Of a stretch of 20,268 nucleotides of DNA, positions 6,738 through 14,097 are shown in pieces; position 1 is the stretch's first letter, and each line of letters starts with the position of its first letter. The stretch is from contig JABMQR010000153.1 of assembly GCA_013202335.1 (NCBI GenBank), positions 1 to 20,268 on the forward strand. Direction: 5' to 3'. The translations under genes and the position numbers were made by a program. A model generated the notes under the pieces. The model saw only the letters and a list, made by a program, of their open reading frames with translations. It was not told the DNA's origin and did no database searches. Source of the stretch: Bacteroidota bacterium. Lineage in GTDB: Bacteria > Spirochaetota > Spirochaetia > JABMQR01.

Positions 6738-8498
6738 TTATCTATCCCCTATACTTCCTTCCTGTGATTCAAGCACCTGCAATACTGGAACCGCTTCTCC
6801 ATTTTCCGTGGAAAAATATACCTGAACCTCCGTCCCTATCGCGTGATCGTTGGAAAACGCATACTGCAAGGATCTCCCTGAAGAATCATACCGCACCGAT
6901 TCAAGCTGACTCTTTCTGCGCTGTTTCACATACGCCATGACAGAACTCAATTTGCAGCGTTCCATCGGATAGCGTGAAAGTAGTCGGTCGGTCTCCTGAA
7001 AAACCTCTTCAAGCTCACCCTTGCGCAGGCAGGCAACCCGCTGCTCATGTGTGGCTCCTTCGCCATAAAATCCCGAATCGATACCCCGCCTGATCTGATC
7101 GGCAAGCGTCTGGGCCGACTCCTGAATCATGGGTTTTTCCGCCTCATTCCAGAATGTTGTGTGATCCCAAAGGTAATCTGTCCGCACCACATAATCAGCT
7201 GAAGTGCGATTCTTATGATCAAGTACACAATTGAAGACCATCATCTCCGGGTAGTTAGGAAGTTCGGAAATATAGTATCCGGCATGACCAAAGGGAGGCT
7301 GCATCGAGAGTGGTTCTTTCACTGAAGGCACTTCAAACCAGGCAGCATCCAACGGCAAAATATAGGTAAGGAACTCTATGCCGCGTTCCAGATAAAAGGG
7401 AATGGCATTTGAGCCAACCTCACCAAAATGAGGATGAGCCCAGGGACTGTGCTGAATGCCCCACTGCTTCTCATACCGGTCCCAACTGGCAAAACGGATC
7501 TGCAGTTCACTGATTGTTCGGGGACATTGATCCAGATGGTTGAAACAAAACGAATCGTTATAGCGAAGTGCATGAAACCCAATATCTATCGATCCATCCA
7601 CCCAGCCGACATGCAGTTTCTTTGCCTGCATATGAATATCTTCATGTGCAACTTCATCAATGGTCTCTGTAAACAGGCCGAGATAGGGTACCCAGTCATG
7701 CTTGTTCATTACATCCAGATAGCCAAAATGGTCGTAGGAACCGGAACAGTCGTCAATTACCAGACCCGCTTTGGGTGGCATGCTCCAGGTGAGAAACGGC
7801 TTCCGGGCAGCCCATATCAAACTTCGGGTAAAAATATCATCGGCACCGCACGCATGACCCAGGTACTCCATAGTGAAAAACTTCACTGAAAAAGGAAACA
7901 GAACTATCCGACCTGTTCCTCCGTCCCCCAGAAGAACCAGAGAATCTCCAGCTTCACTTTCCAGAAGCGAAGTTCCACCCCCCGGCACACCGCCATCAGC
8001 TGTACAAACTGAATAATCCAGCTTTTGATCGCTCCAGACACATTCATTCAGTGGCCGAGTCCAGGTGATAAAATGTTCCGTGTTTCGGGTTATCAGTTCA
8101 CTGAATGTATCGTGACGGATTGATGCAGGATCAATCTTACACACCTGCTGCACCCAACCCGGCAGCAGTTCAACCTGCGGTTCATAGCAAACAAGTCCCA
8201 GTCCGCCATCTACAGCCTGTTTTAACTGTTCAGAATATGCTTTAGAGAATCGGGAAAACGTGCCTGATTGCGGGAGCATTACCGCAGCATGGGAAAGCAC
8301 CTCTTTTGCTGCTGAGCTGCCTGTCCACTCTGCATCAACCAACTTCATAGTAAAGGGGATACCAAAGTGCTGTAGAGCAGAGAGAACAGCCTGCTCAAGA
8401 GTAAGAAGTGCAGTATTGCTGTCATCATGAATAAGAATTGCTATTGAACCATTTCCTACCGATGCCCCTGATACTTTCATATACACACCTCTCTCCAT
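6738..8498 (-). CDS. Large two-domain protein with polysaccharide-deacetylase-like region
   Basis: This 586-residue protein of uncertain function has no signal peptide. Residues about 18-230 look like an alpha/beta, class-I-glutamine-amidotransferase-like fold (IAILIHDD, then HAAVMLPQSG, GGLGLVCYEP, and a closing GRIVLFPFSV). Residues about 240-440 resemble a NodB/polysaccharide deacetylase-type barrel: KAGLVIDDCSGSYDHFGYL with Asp249-Asp250, DIGFHALRYND with His309, and HPHFGEVGSN at 355-364. The rest is a helical and strand-rich tail. The two-domain reading rests on motif placement and is tentative. The start has GGAGG seven bases upstream and overlaps the aldolase gene by 22 bases, so the two are translationally coupled. 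Two GGGACGGAGG copies lie within it. Hydrolysis or deacetylation of an amino-sugar derivative would fit the neighbours but is a guess. Confidence 0.6.
   Translation of the reverse strand: MERGVYMKVSGASVGNGSIAILIHDDSNTALLTLEQAVLSALQHFGIPFTMKLVDAEWTGSSAAKEVLSHAAVMLPQSGTFSRFSKAYSEQLKQAVDGGLGLVCYEPQVELLPGWVQQVCKIDPASIRHDTFSELITRNTEHFITWTRPLNECVWSDQKLDYSVCTADGGVPGGGTSLLESEAGDSLVLLGDGGTGRIVLFPFSVKFFTMEYLGHACGADDIFTRSLIWAARKPFLTWSMPPKAGLVIDDCSGSYDHFGYLDVMNKHDWVPYLGLFTETIDEVAHEDIHMQAKKLHVGWVDGSIDIGFHALRYNDSFCFNHLDQCPRTISELQIRFASWDRYEKQWGIQHSPWAHPHFGEVGSNAIPFYLERGIEFLTYILPLDAAWFEVPSVKEPLSMQPPFGHAGYYISELPNYPEMMVFNCVLDHKNRTSADYVVRTDYLWDHTTFWNEAEKPMIQESAQTLADQIRRGIDSGFYGEGATHEQRVACLRKGELEEVFQETDRLLSRYPMERCKLSSVMAYVKQRRKSQLESVRYDSSGRSLQYAFSNDHAIGTEVQVYFSTENGEAVPVLQVLESQEGSIGDR
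6827..6836 (-). repeat. GGGACGGAGG copy inside the deacetylase-like gene (3' part)
   Basis: An exact 10-mer on the coding strand, read in the G-T-E frame (IGTEVQV). No hairpin accompanies it. Confidence 0.8.
7918..7927 (-). repeat. GGGACGGAGG copy inside the deacetylase-like gene (middle)
   Basis: An exact 10-mer on the coding strand, read in the G-D-G-G frame (LLGDGGTGR) in what looks like native protein sequence. No hairpin accompanies it. Confidence 0.8.
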
Positions 8499-9391
8499 GC
8501 TATTGCCTCCAGTTTGGCAGTTAATTCCACCTTCTGATCTGGACTTAATGGATTATTGGGAAAAATTGTATTGCCCACAGAAAATCCCTGCTCCTGAAGC
8601 ATGTGCTTAACTGCCCCAATAACCGGAAACTGCACTATCAGACTAATTATATTATTAATTTTCCGTTGGATGGATTTTACCAGCTCAATATCTCCTGCTG
8701 CCCAGGCATCATACAATCGGCAGAATTGGGTAGGCATGACATTGTAGGTTGCTCCGATCCCGCCGTTTACTCCGGCGAGCAGGCCAAACATCATCACTTC
8801 ATCGCCTCCATTCAGAATGGAAAAATTATCCGGTACTACAGAGCGCATATTCATCAATTCGTAAAAATTATAGCCGGTAAACTTGATGCCCTTAATAGTC
8901 GGCTGTTTTGAAAGTTCTTTCAGCATATCGGCAGTAAAAGCTGTACCGGACTGCGCTGAGGCATAGATGATCAGCGGCAGCGTGCTCAATTGAGCTATCC
9001 AGGAGTAGTATTCACATACCTGATCCCTGCTGTAGGAAAAATAGATCGGCGGGATGGCAGAGAGCGCATCTGCTCCGGCGGCATCGGCATGGAGAACAAG
9101 CTCTTCGGTATTAGCCGGTTCGGTGGCTCCAATATGTACAAGAATCTGTAAAGGATGTTCACGCTGAGCCTTCCCGGATTCATCAATAACAATATCCACA
9201 ATTCGTTTTCTGGTACGAACAGGAAGCAGTACGCCCTCACCCGTTCCTCCGCACACATATAATCCATTAACCGGAGTGTCAGCAAAATGGCGGACAAGAG
9301 CCCGCAGTTCCGGTTCCATAACACTTCCGTCTTTAGCTACCGGAGAAACCAGTGCAGGATAAATTCCTGAGAAAAGCGGTCCATCTTCCAT
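8477..9391 (-). CDS. DapA/NanA-family aldolase, N-acetylneuraminate-lyase-like
   Basis: This 304-residue class I aldolase of the dihydrodipicolinate synthase / N-acetylneuraminate lyase family forms a Schiff base through Lys170 in GIKFTGYNFYEL. GGTGE at 48-52 binds the pyruvate carboxylate, and Tyr143 in IIYASAQSG occupies the catalytic tyrosine position. The usual Y-N-x-P after that tyrosine is Y-A-S-A here. NGGDE (194-198) and GGIGATYN (210-217) resemble the sialic acid lyases more than DapA. Cleavage of a 2-oxo sugar acid into pyruvate and an aldehyde is the expected reaction. The ATG at 9391 is chosen over 9436 because GGAGG lies nine bases upstream and it starts four bases after the BNR gene stops. 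The 3' end overlaps the next gene. The neighbouring BNR/Asp-box gene supports a sialic-acid-like substrate, without proving it. Confidence 0.85.
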   Translation of the reverse strand: MEDGPLFSGIYPALVSPVAKDGSVMEPELRALVRHFADTPVNGLYVCGGTGEGVLLPVRTRKRIVDIVIDESGKAQREHPLQILVHIGATEPANTEELVLHADAAGADALSAIPPIYFSYSRDQVCEYYSWIAQLSTLPLIIYASAQSGTAFTADMLKELSKQPTIKGIKFTGYNFYELMNMRSVVPDNFSILNGGDEVMMFGLLAGVNGGIGATYNVMPTQFCRLYDAWAAGDIELVKSIQRKINNIISLIVQFPVIGAVKHMLQEQGFSVGNTIFPNNPLSPDQKVELTAKLEAIAWREVCI

Positions 9392-9395
9392 ATCG

Positions 9396-10511
9396 TTACA
9401 CCTCCAACCAGGTTGCACAGATGCAGGTTCCTGCATCTGTCCTAATGCAGTACTCTGAATCGGGGTCAGTCATATAATATACGATAAGTACCGATCCGTC
9501 ATTCAGTTGAACGGCACTTGTATATCCTAAATCTCCGGATTCTGCCGGTTTTATACTTTTTGTATCAGCATCCCGGAATTCGGGGTGCTCTGCATTCGTC
9601 AAAAAACCTTCAATTCCTTTTGGATCCCGCCGCTGGCCATAGGTAACCAGAACATTTTCACCCTGTACCGGTAAAACATGTACCGGATTGGGACAGAAAA
9701 GCTCTGTGGGAACGGGAGTGCTCCAGCTCCTTCCTCCGTCCCCGGAAGAAGAGATGTGCAGATGCATATAGGTCTGATCAAACGGCATCTTCAGAAAATC
9801 ACGATGAGTCCGCAGAAGTATATCAAGACGTCCGGATGGTGCGGAATAGAGAAATGGCTCCACAAAATGGAGATCCGGTAATCCGGGAACCTCACCTATA
9901 TTATCCCAGGTTTCTCCCTGATCCTCCGTCCCCATAATTATGCAGCTTGAGAGATCACCAAATTTCTTAACCGCATATAACGGCGCCAAAAGCCGTCCAT
10001 CGGCCAGTTCCACTATATTTCCCCGCAAAGCCGCAGGTCCCTGATATCCATCAGGTACTATATTGAAAGGACCTTCCCAGGTTTCCCCGTTATCACGGGA
10101 TCTGATGCAGACGGTTCCGACATGAACTGCCGCCCAGCGATCGAAAATAATACGCCCGTAATGCTTATAAGCTTCACCCAGCACCTCTGAATCTTCTTTC
10201 GGCACTACCTTCCAGCGGAAAAAAGTGCAAATCAGGGTACCGTCATCCAGGCAGGTCAGACAGGGGTCCTGTTCCCCCATCTCGTCATTATAGATAGTTT
10301 TTACCGCACTCCAGCTATTCCCGTCATCGTCCGAAGTCATCATAACAACACGTGATGATGGATCCACATGCGACACCACCCCGTATTTTTCCAGACTGTT
10401 ATCAGCCTGCCGGAACACCATCACAAGCGATCCGTTTTTTGCCCGAACAATGCTGGGAAAAGCGTTGTACATACCATCTTTTACTAACGTTTTGTAACCT
10501 GCTGCTTTCAT
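9396..10511 (-). CDS. BNR/Asp-box (sialidase-like) beta-propeller protein
   Basis: This 371-residue six-bladed propeller of the sialidase superfamily has four Asp-boxes (S/T-x-D-x-G-x-x-W): SDDDGNSW (60-67), SRDNGETW (138-145), TEDQGETW (195-202) and SGDGGRSW (256-263). There is no signal peptide, so it would act in the cytoplasm on imported compounds. The N-terminal arginine motif of true sialidases (F/Y-R-I-P) is not visible; the equivalent region reads AFPSIVRAKNG. Sialidase activity is therefore not assured, and another glycosidase or lyase is possible. I chose the ATG at 10511 (GAAGGA eight bases upstream) over the one at 10526, which has almost no spacing. The two last Asp-boxes are encoded by GGGACGGAGG copies. 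It begins an aldolase/deacetylase subcluster, separated from the transporter by tandem palindromic elements. Confidence 0.8.
   Translation of the reverse strand: MKAAGYKTLVKDGMYNAFPSIVRAKNGSLVMVFRQADNSLEKYGVVSHVDPSSRVVMMTSDDDGNSWSAVKTIYNDEMGEQDPCLTCLDDGTLICTFFRWKVVPKEDSEVLGEAYKHYGRIIFDRWAAVHVGTVCIRSRDNGETWEGPFNIVPDGYQGPAALRGNIVELADGRLLAPLYAVKKFGDLSSCIIMGTEDQGETWDNIGEVPGLPDLHFVEPFLYSAPSGRLDILLRTHRDFLKMPFDQTYMHLHISSSGDGGRSWSTPVPTELFCPNPVHVLPVQGENVLVTYGQRRDPKGIEGFLTNAEHPEFRDADTKSIKPAESGDLGYTSAVQLNDGSVLIVYYMTDPDSEYCIRTDAGTCICATWLEV
9733..9742 (-). repeat. GGGACGGAGG copy encoding the fourth Asp-box
   Basis: An exact 10-mer on the coding strand, read as S-G-D-G-G-R within SGDGGRSW. The encoded residues are what the Asp-box consensus demands, so this is not a disruptive insertion. 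Confidence 0.8.
9923..9932 (-). repeat. GGGACGGAGG copy encoding the third Asp-box
   Basis: An exact 10-mer on the coding strand, read as G-T-E-D within TEDQGETW, in a different frame from the copy at 9733. Confidence 0.8.
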
Positions 10512-10529
10512 CTTTTTTTCCTTCATCCT

Positions 10530-10601
10530 TCTGACCCCGGAACAAATTCCTTCGGAATTAGTTCTTGGCAGTTGCTCTGGTTATCGGTCATCCTCCGTCC
10601 C
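10530..10601 (-). repeat. Palindromic element E2 (hairpin A damaged)
   Basis: Given in the + direction, it begins TCTGACCCC where other copies have CCTCCGTCCC. It continues with hairpin B (GGAACAAATTCC and GGAATTAGTTCT around TTC) and GGCAGTTGCT, but the second arm of hairpin A is missing. It ends with a spacer (GGTTATCGGTC) and CCTCCGTCCC (10592-10601), which is also the start of E3. It lies between the transporter and the BNR gene. Confidence 0.8.
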
Positions 10602-10655
10602 TCGGACCAAGCTGAGCCAGCTTGGTCATGGCAGTTACTTCGCAACTGCAGCGCT
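10592..10655 (-). repeat. Palindromic element E3, tandem to E2
   Basis: It shares CCTCCGTCCC with E2. Hairpin B has quite different but perfectly paired arms, GACCAAGCTG and CAGCTTGGTC around AGC. Hairpin A (CAGTTAC and GCAACTG around TTC) has one mismatch. No closing 10-mer follows; the sequence runs into the hairpin after the binding-protein gene. Confidence 0.8.
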
Positions 10656-10670
10656 ATCAGTATAATCAAA

Positions 10671-10705
10671 GATCGAAGTTATACGGCAGCCGCATAACTT
10701 CGATC
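10671..10705 (-). terminator. Strong hairpin after the sugar-binding protein gene
   Basis: GATCGAAGTTAT (10671-10682) pairs perfectly with ATAACTTCGATC (10694-10705). After one mismatch, CGG/CCG extend the stem around a CAG loop. On the minus strand the hairpin is followed by TTTGATTATA, only partly T-rich. It is either a terminator or a 3' structure that stabilises the binding-protein message and lets some transcription reach the BNR gene. Confidence 0.6.
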
Positions 10706-10728
10706 AAAAATCTATGAGAAGACTATTG

Positions 10729-12117
10729 CTAGTTTAGCGCGTCTAACTCATCCTGCGCACGTTCCTGCATAGCAGCAACTGTTTCAGCAAGATTCTGTTC
10801 TCCCAGGTAGAAAAGTTCCCGTTCCTGGTTGTAGATATCTTTGACAACAGAAAGTCCTAAAGGATTAACTGTTTTGTCAAAACCGTAGTAAGCACTGATA
10901 GGCTGTGTCCAGTTACCCATAACTCTGGTAACTATTTCATCAGAGTAATCCATCACATGTTTTGCACCATCTGCATCAACAAAAGTGGTGAAACTCTTCT
11001 TGAATTCGTCCATGTCCTCATATCGGTATGATGAAAGAACACCCATTTTCGGCCACATGTCAGTAATGATAAAACGTGCAAGTAAAGCTCCGCCCTTGGG
11101 GTTTTCAGCAGTGTTTGGAACTGCATAGTAGTAGTCAAGGTCAGTTGCATTCATGTTGTTCGGAAGTGAAGCGTTTGGTCGGGGAATATTTGCAATACCC
11201 AGATCAAAATCGAGGATGGCATCGCCTTCAGCTGAACCATATTTTGCACTGATAAACCAGCTTGCTGACCACCAGTTACTTAACAGCATTGCAGCATCGC
11301 CGGCAGCAAAAGGCATACGTGAGCCAATCTGTTCAGCTTTAAATGTAGCAAGACTGATTGCTGATTCATCAACATTCTGCATTCTGTTCCACATAGCAAG
11401 CGCATCTGCCAGCCGTGGGTCGTTCATATTAGCGGTGTCCATGTTGCCATCGGTAAAAGGAGTCCATCCAGCCATCTGAGCGGGAAGTGTATCAATATCA
11501 TATCCCCAGGTTAAGTGGATATTTGCGCCGTATACTTTTTCAGCACCAGTTCCAATGGTAAGGGCTTTTGCTGTTGCTTCAAACTCTTCCCATGTCCAGT
11601 CGTCTGTGGGATATGCAACGCCGGCTGCATCAAACATGTTTTTGTTGTAGAACACATAAAATCCACCTTTTGTGTAGGGAAGTCCGTAGATTTCTCCATC
11701 AATAAAGGATGATTTTATACCGGTGCCAAAAGCGTCATCAAGGTCGAATCCGTCTTCGGTCAGGTAATCGCCGATAGGAAGGAACATTCCTTCTTTGGCT
11801 CTGTTTGTGTAGGCAACTGAATCCATGGCTAAAGCCATATCAAGTCGTTCGCCTGAAGCAACCATAGTATCCAGTCTTACCAGATAGTCGGTGCTTCCCA
11901 GGTCAACATACTCAAGTTCATATTCAGGGTAAGCAGCTTCAAAATCTGTAGCTATTCTTTCAGCTTTGTCCTGTGCCAGATAACCATATGCACCCCAGAC
12001 AATTTTCTGAACTTCGGGAGCTGCATCTGCACTCTCCTGAACACCCTGTGCAAATAACGACATGCCGGCAGTTGCCAACAGTACCACGCAAAGTAGTAAA
12101 TTCATGCTTTTTTTCAT
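10729..12117 (-). CDS. ABC transporter sugar-binding protein (CUT1-type)
   Basis: This 462-residue extracytoplasmic solute-binding protein has an N-terminal signal peptide, MKKSMNLLLC through SLFA, with likely cleavage before Q24. The cysteine at residue 10 is inside the hydrophobic core and is not a lipobox, so the protein is probably periplasmic rather than lipid-anchored. Type-1 binding-protein features follow: VWGAYGY, then a hinge region YGLPYTKGGFYVFYNKNMF and DWTWEEFEATAKAL, and FAAGDAAMLLSNWW, as in oligosaccharide-binding proteins. The ATG at 12117 is preceded by AGGAGG and fits the signal peptide; the upstream in-frame start overlaps the permease. It is the third gene of the transporter operon, 32 bases after the permease; binding proteins more often come first. 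A large hairpin follows it. Confidence 0.93.
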   Translation of the reverse strand: MKKSMNLLLCVVLLATAGMSLFAQGVQESADAAPEVQKIVWGAYGYLAQDKAERIATDFEAAYPEYELEYVDLGSTDYLVRLDTMVASGERLDMALAMDSVAYTNRAKEGMFLPIGDYLTEDGFDLDDAFGTGIKSSFIDGEIYGLPYTKGGFYVFYNKNMFDAAGVAYPTDDWTWEEFEATAKALTIGTGAEKVYGANIHLTWGYDIDTLPAQMAGWTPFTDGNMDTANMNDPRLADALAMWNRMQNVDESAISLATFKAEQIGSRMPFAAGDAAMLLSNWWSASWFISAKYGSAEGDAILDFDLGIANIPRPNASLPNNMNATDLDYYYAVPNTAENPKGGALLARFIITDMWPKMGVLSSYRYEDMDEFKKSFTTFVDADGAKHVMDYSDEIVTRVMGNWTQPISAYYGFDKTVNPLGLSVVKDIYNQERELFYLGEQNLAETVAAMQERAQDELDALN

Positions 12118-12149
12118 TCTCGTTCCTCCTAGAACAATTTTGTGATATA

Positions 12150-13034
12150 TCATCCCTTCAAACCTGTTGAAGTAATGTCCTCAATAAAAAACCTCTGCAG
12201 TCCGATAAACAGTGCCAGGACCGGCAGAGTCATCGAAACGCTTGCCGCCATAATTGCGGTATAATTTGTACTGAACTCGTCAGAGAAAAATTTCAGTGCC
12301 AGCGGCAGGGTATAGAGATTGACGCTTCGGATGTAGAGCAGCGGCCCCTCATAGTAGTTCCATGCCCATACAAAGTAGAGAAATACCAGCACCGAGATCC
12401 CGGCCCGAACCAACGGCAGTGCAATGGTGGCAAATATTCTAAAATGCCCTGCACCATCGATTTTTGCGGAATCCACCAGCTCATTCGGCACCTTGATAAA
12501 ATACTGCCGCATCAGGAATGTACCGAAAGGCTGTCCAAGAAAGAAAGGCAGCCAGAGAGCCGCGTGGGTATTTATCAGCCCCAGCCACTTGAAAATCATA
12601 AAGGTGGGGAGCATGGTGATCTGTGCAGGAATCATCATCGTGGAAAGCTTGATAAGGAACAGTTTATCGCGTCCGAAAAAGTCAATTTTTGCATAGGCAT
12701 ATCCGCCCATGGTGCACGATAGTACCGTACCCAGCACTGCTAAAACCGTAATTTTGGTTGAATTCAGAAAAAAGAGCCCAAAATTAACATCACTCCTCCA
12801 GACTTCCCGATATCCGGAAAAGTTGAATGTTTCAGGAATCCACTTGATGGGAAAGCTGAACATGGTAATCGAGTCCTTGAACGAGCTCGAGATCATCCAG
12901 AGAAACGGCATCAGCATGGTAATCGAAACCAGCACCATGACGAGGGATAGGAGAATTTTCTTGATTAAACGGCTATTTTGATACCGATTTTTGGCAAAAA
13001 GCACTGTTCCGGTGTTTGTTAGTTGATTGCTCAT
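12150..13034 (-). CDS. ABC transporter permease, CUT1 family (MalG/UgpE-like)
   Basis: This 294-residue inner-membrane permease has six predicted helices, starting at about residue 26 (IKKILLSLVMVLVSITMLMPFLW). The cytoplasmic EAA loop, where the ATPase docks, is at 185-209: ELVDSAKIDGAGHFRIFATIALPL. The extracytoplasmic segment SSFKDSITMFSFPIKWIPETFNFSGY is typical of the MalG side. The start overlaps the stop of the first permease (TAATG, one shared base), so the two are coupled at translation, and GAGGG precedes the ATG. No ATPase is encoded in this window; CUT1 systems commonly share an MsiK-type ATPase encoded elsewhere. Confidence 0.93.
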   Translation of the reverse strand: MSNQLTNTGTVLFAKNRYQNSRLIKKILLSLVMVLVSITMLMPFLWMISSSFKDSITMFSFPIKWIPETFNFSGYREVWRSDVNFGLFFLNSTKITVLAVLGTVLSCTMGGYAYAKIDFFGRDKLFLIKLSTMMIPAQITMLPTFMIFKWLGLINTHAALWLPFFLGQPFGTFLMRQYFIKVPNELVDSAKIDGAGHFRIFATIALPLVRAGISVLVFLYFVWAWNYYEGPLLYIRSVNLYTLPLALKFFSDEFSTNYTAIMAASVSMTLPVLALFIGLQRFFIEDITSTGLKG

Positions 13035-13960
13035 TAGAAATCCCTCTTCTTCTCAACCCGAAAGCGGAAGATGGTAAAGACCATGATGATGACGAGCAGC
13101 ACCCAGGCCATACTGGCCGCATATCCCATGCGGAGTTTTGAAAAGGCCGCATAGTAGATGTAGTATCCGATGGTATAGGTTGATGTTCCGGGACCGCCTT
13201 CGGTCATTATTTGTATGAGCGACCAGTCCTTGAAAATATTCATGACCGACAGAATGGTCAGCATGAAGGTTGTCGGAGAGAGTAACGGGATGGTGACTTT
13301 AAAGAACTGCTGCACCATGGTTGCACCGTCGACTGTGGCTGCTTCGTAGAGCCGCCGGGGAATTCCCTGCAGTGCCGCAAGATAGAGGATGGTGTAGTAT
13401 CCCACTGCCTTCCAGATCATCAGCAGCCCGATTGTCGGTTTTGCCCAGGCTGTGCTCGACAGCCATTGCGGAGGATTTTCGATCCCTATACTCTGCAGAA
13501 GCTCGTTCACGGGACCTGACCGCGGGTTAAACAGGGTAAACCAGATTACCGAGATCGCTACGACACTGGTGATGTTCGGGAGATACAGGATGGTTCTGAA
13601 GGCTTTTTTGCAAAAGACTTTATCGTTTACCAGAAAGGCAAATACCATCGCCAAAAAAATCATGACCGGGATTACCAGCAGAAACCACAGGTTATTGAGG
13701 ATTGATGCATGGAACCATTTGTCGGTAAACATATCGACATAATTCTTCAATCCGATAAATTTGATATTCTCGAACTTCTTTATCAGGCTCCAGTCCGTAA
13801 AGCTCATATAGAGGGAAAAGGCTACAGAAAACAGGGTAAATACCACAAATCCGGTAAGATTGGGTAGTATAAACAGATACCCGACGAGGTTCTCTTTTAT
13901 TTTCTGTCTCTTCTTTGCCCGTGATTTTTTGGGTATTTGCAGTGATATTGCTTTGCTCAC
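13034..13960 (-). CDS. ABC transporter permease, CUT1 family (MalF/UgpA-like)
   Basis: This 308-residue inner-membrane permease has a basic N-terminal tail (KKSRAKKRQK) and then six helices, beginning at about 26 (VGYLFILPNLTGFVVFTLF). The EAA loop is at 203-227 (RLYEAATVDGATMVQQFFKVTIPLL). It starts with GTG at 13960, with AAAGGAGT five bases upstream. It is first in the transporter unit. A 25-bp sequence shared with the aminotransferase leader (13974-13998) lies directly upstream of its ribosome-binding site. Confidence 0.93.
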   Translation of the reverse strand: MSKAISLQIPKKSRAKKRQKIKENLVGYLFILPNLTGFVVFTLFSVAFSLYMSFTDWSLIKKFENIKFIGLKNYVDMFTDKWFHASILNNLWFLLVIPVMIFLAMVFAFLVNDKVFCKKAFRTILYLPNITSVVAISVIWFTLFNPRSGPVNELLQSIGIENPPQWLSSTAWAKPTIGLLMIWKAVGYYTILYLAALQGIPRRLYEAATVDGATMVQQFFKVTIPLLSPTTFMLTILSVMNIFKDWSLIQIMTEGGPGTSTYTIGYYIYYAAFSKLRMGYAASMAWVLLVIIMVFTIFRFRVEKKRDF

Positions 13961-13973
13961 TGTTACTCCTTTC

Positions 13974-13998
13974 TAGTGTTCAGAAGCGTGCAGGTATT
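13974..13998 (-). promoter_or_regulatory. Shared 25-bp leader/operator motif, copy 1 (permease unit)
   Basis: On + it reads TAGTGTTCAGAAGCGTGC followed by AGGTATT. It matches 20078-20102 at 24 of 25 positions and is about 14 bases upstream of the start codon, next to the ribosome-binding site. Inside it, GTGTTCAGAA and GCGTGCAGGT form an imperfect direct repeat with a 10-base period. The motif is a candidate binding site for the AraC regulator, or a conserved 5' leader. Confidence 0.65.
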
Positions 13999-14097
13999 TG
14001 TACGAGGGCACACCTACCACGTATGAACTATTTCTTATTCTTTTTTGAGATTTTTTAGCTAATCTGTTTTTTCAAACTCTGCTTTATTTTCTCAGCT
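13999..14097 (-). other. Intergenic region upstream of the permease unit
   Basis: AT-rich spacer between the dehydrogenase and the permeases. On the minus strand it is A-rich and shows no hairpin with a T-run, so no terminator for the upstream operon is evident. Read-through from the aminotransferase operon into the transporter genes is possible. No clear promoter hexamers were identified. Confidence 0.5.

Noticed and set aside
9392..9436. Longer start at 9436 for the NanA-like gene
   Set aside because: It would overlap the end of the BNR gene and adds residues unlike the family. GGAGG is correctly placed for the ATG at 9391.
10729..12117. Lipoprotein anchor for the sugar-binding protein
   Set aside because: The only early cysteine (residue 10) is in the middle of the hydrophobic core, not at a lipobox; a cleavage site after LFA is more plausible.
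14041..14075. Terminator after the dehydrogenase gene
   Set aside because: The T-runs are on the + strand. In the direction of transcription they are A-runs, and the possible stem is only about five base pairs.
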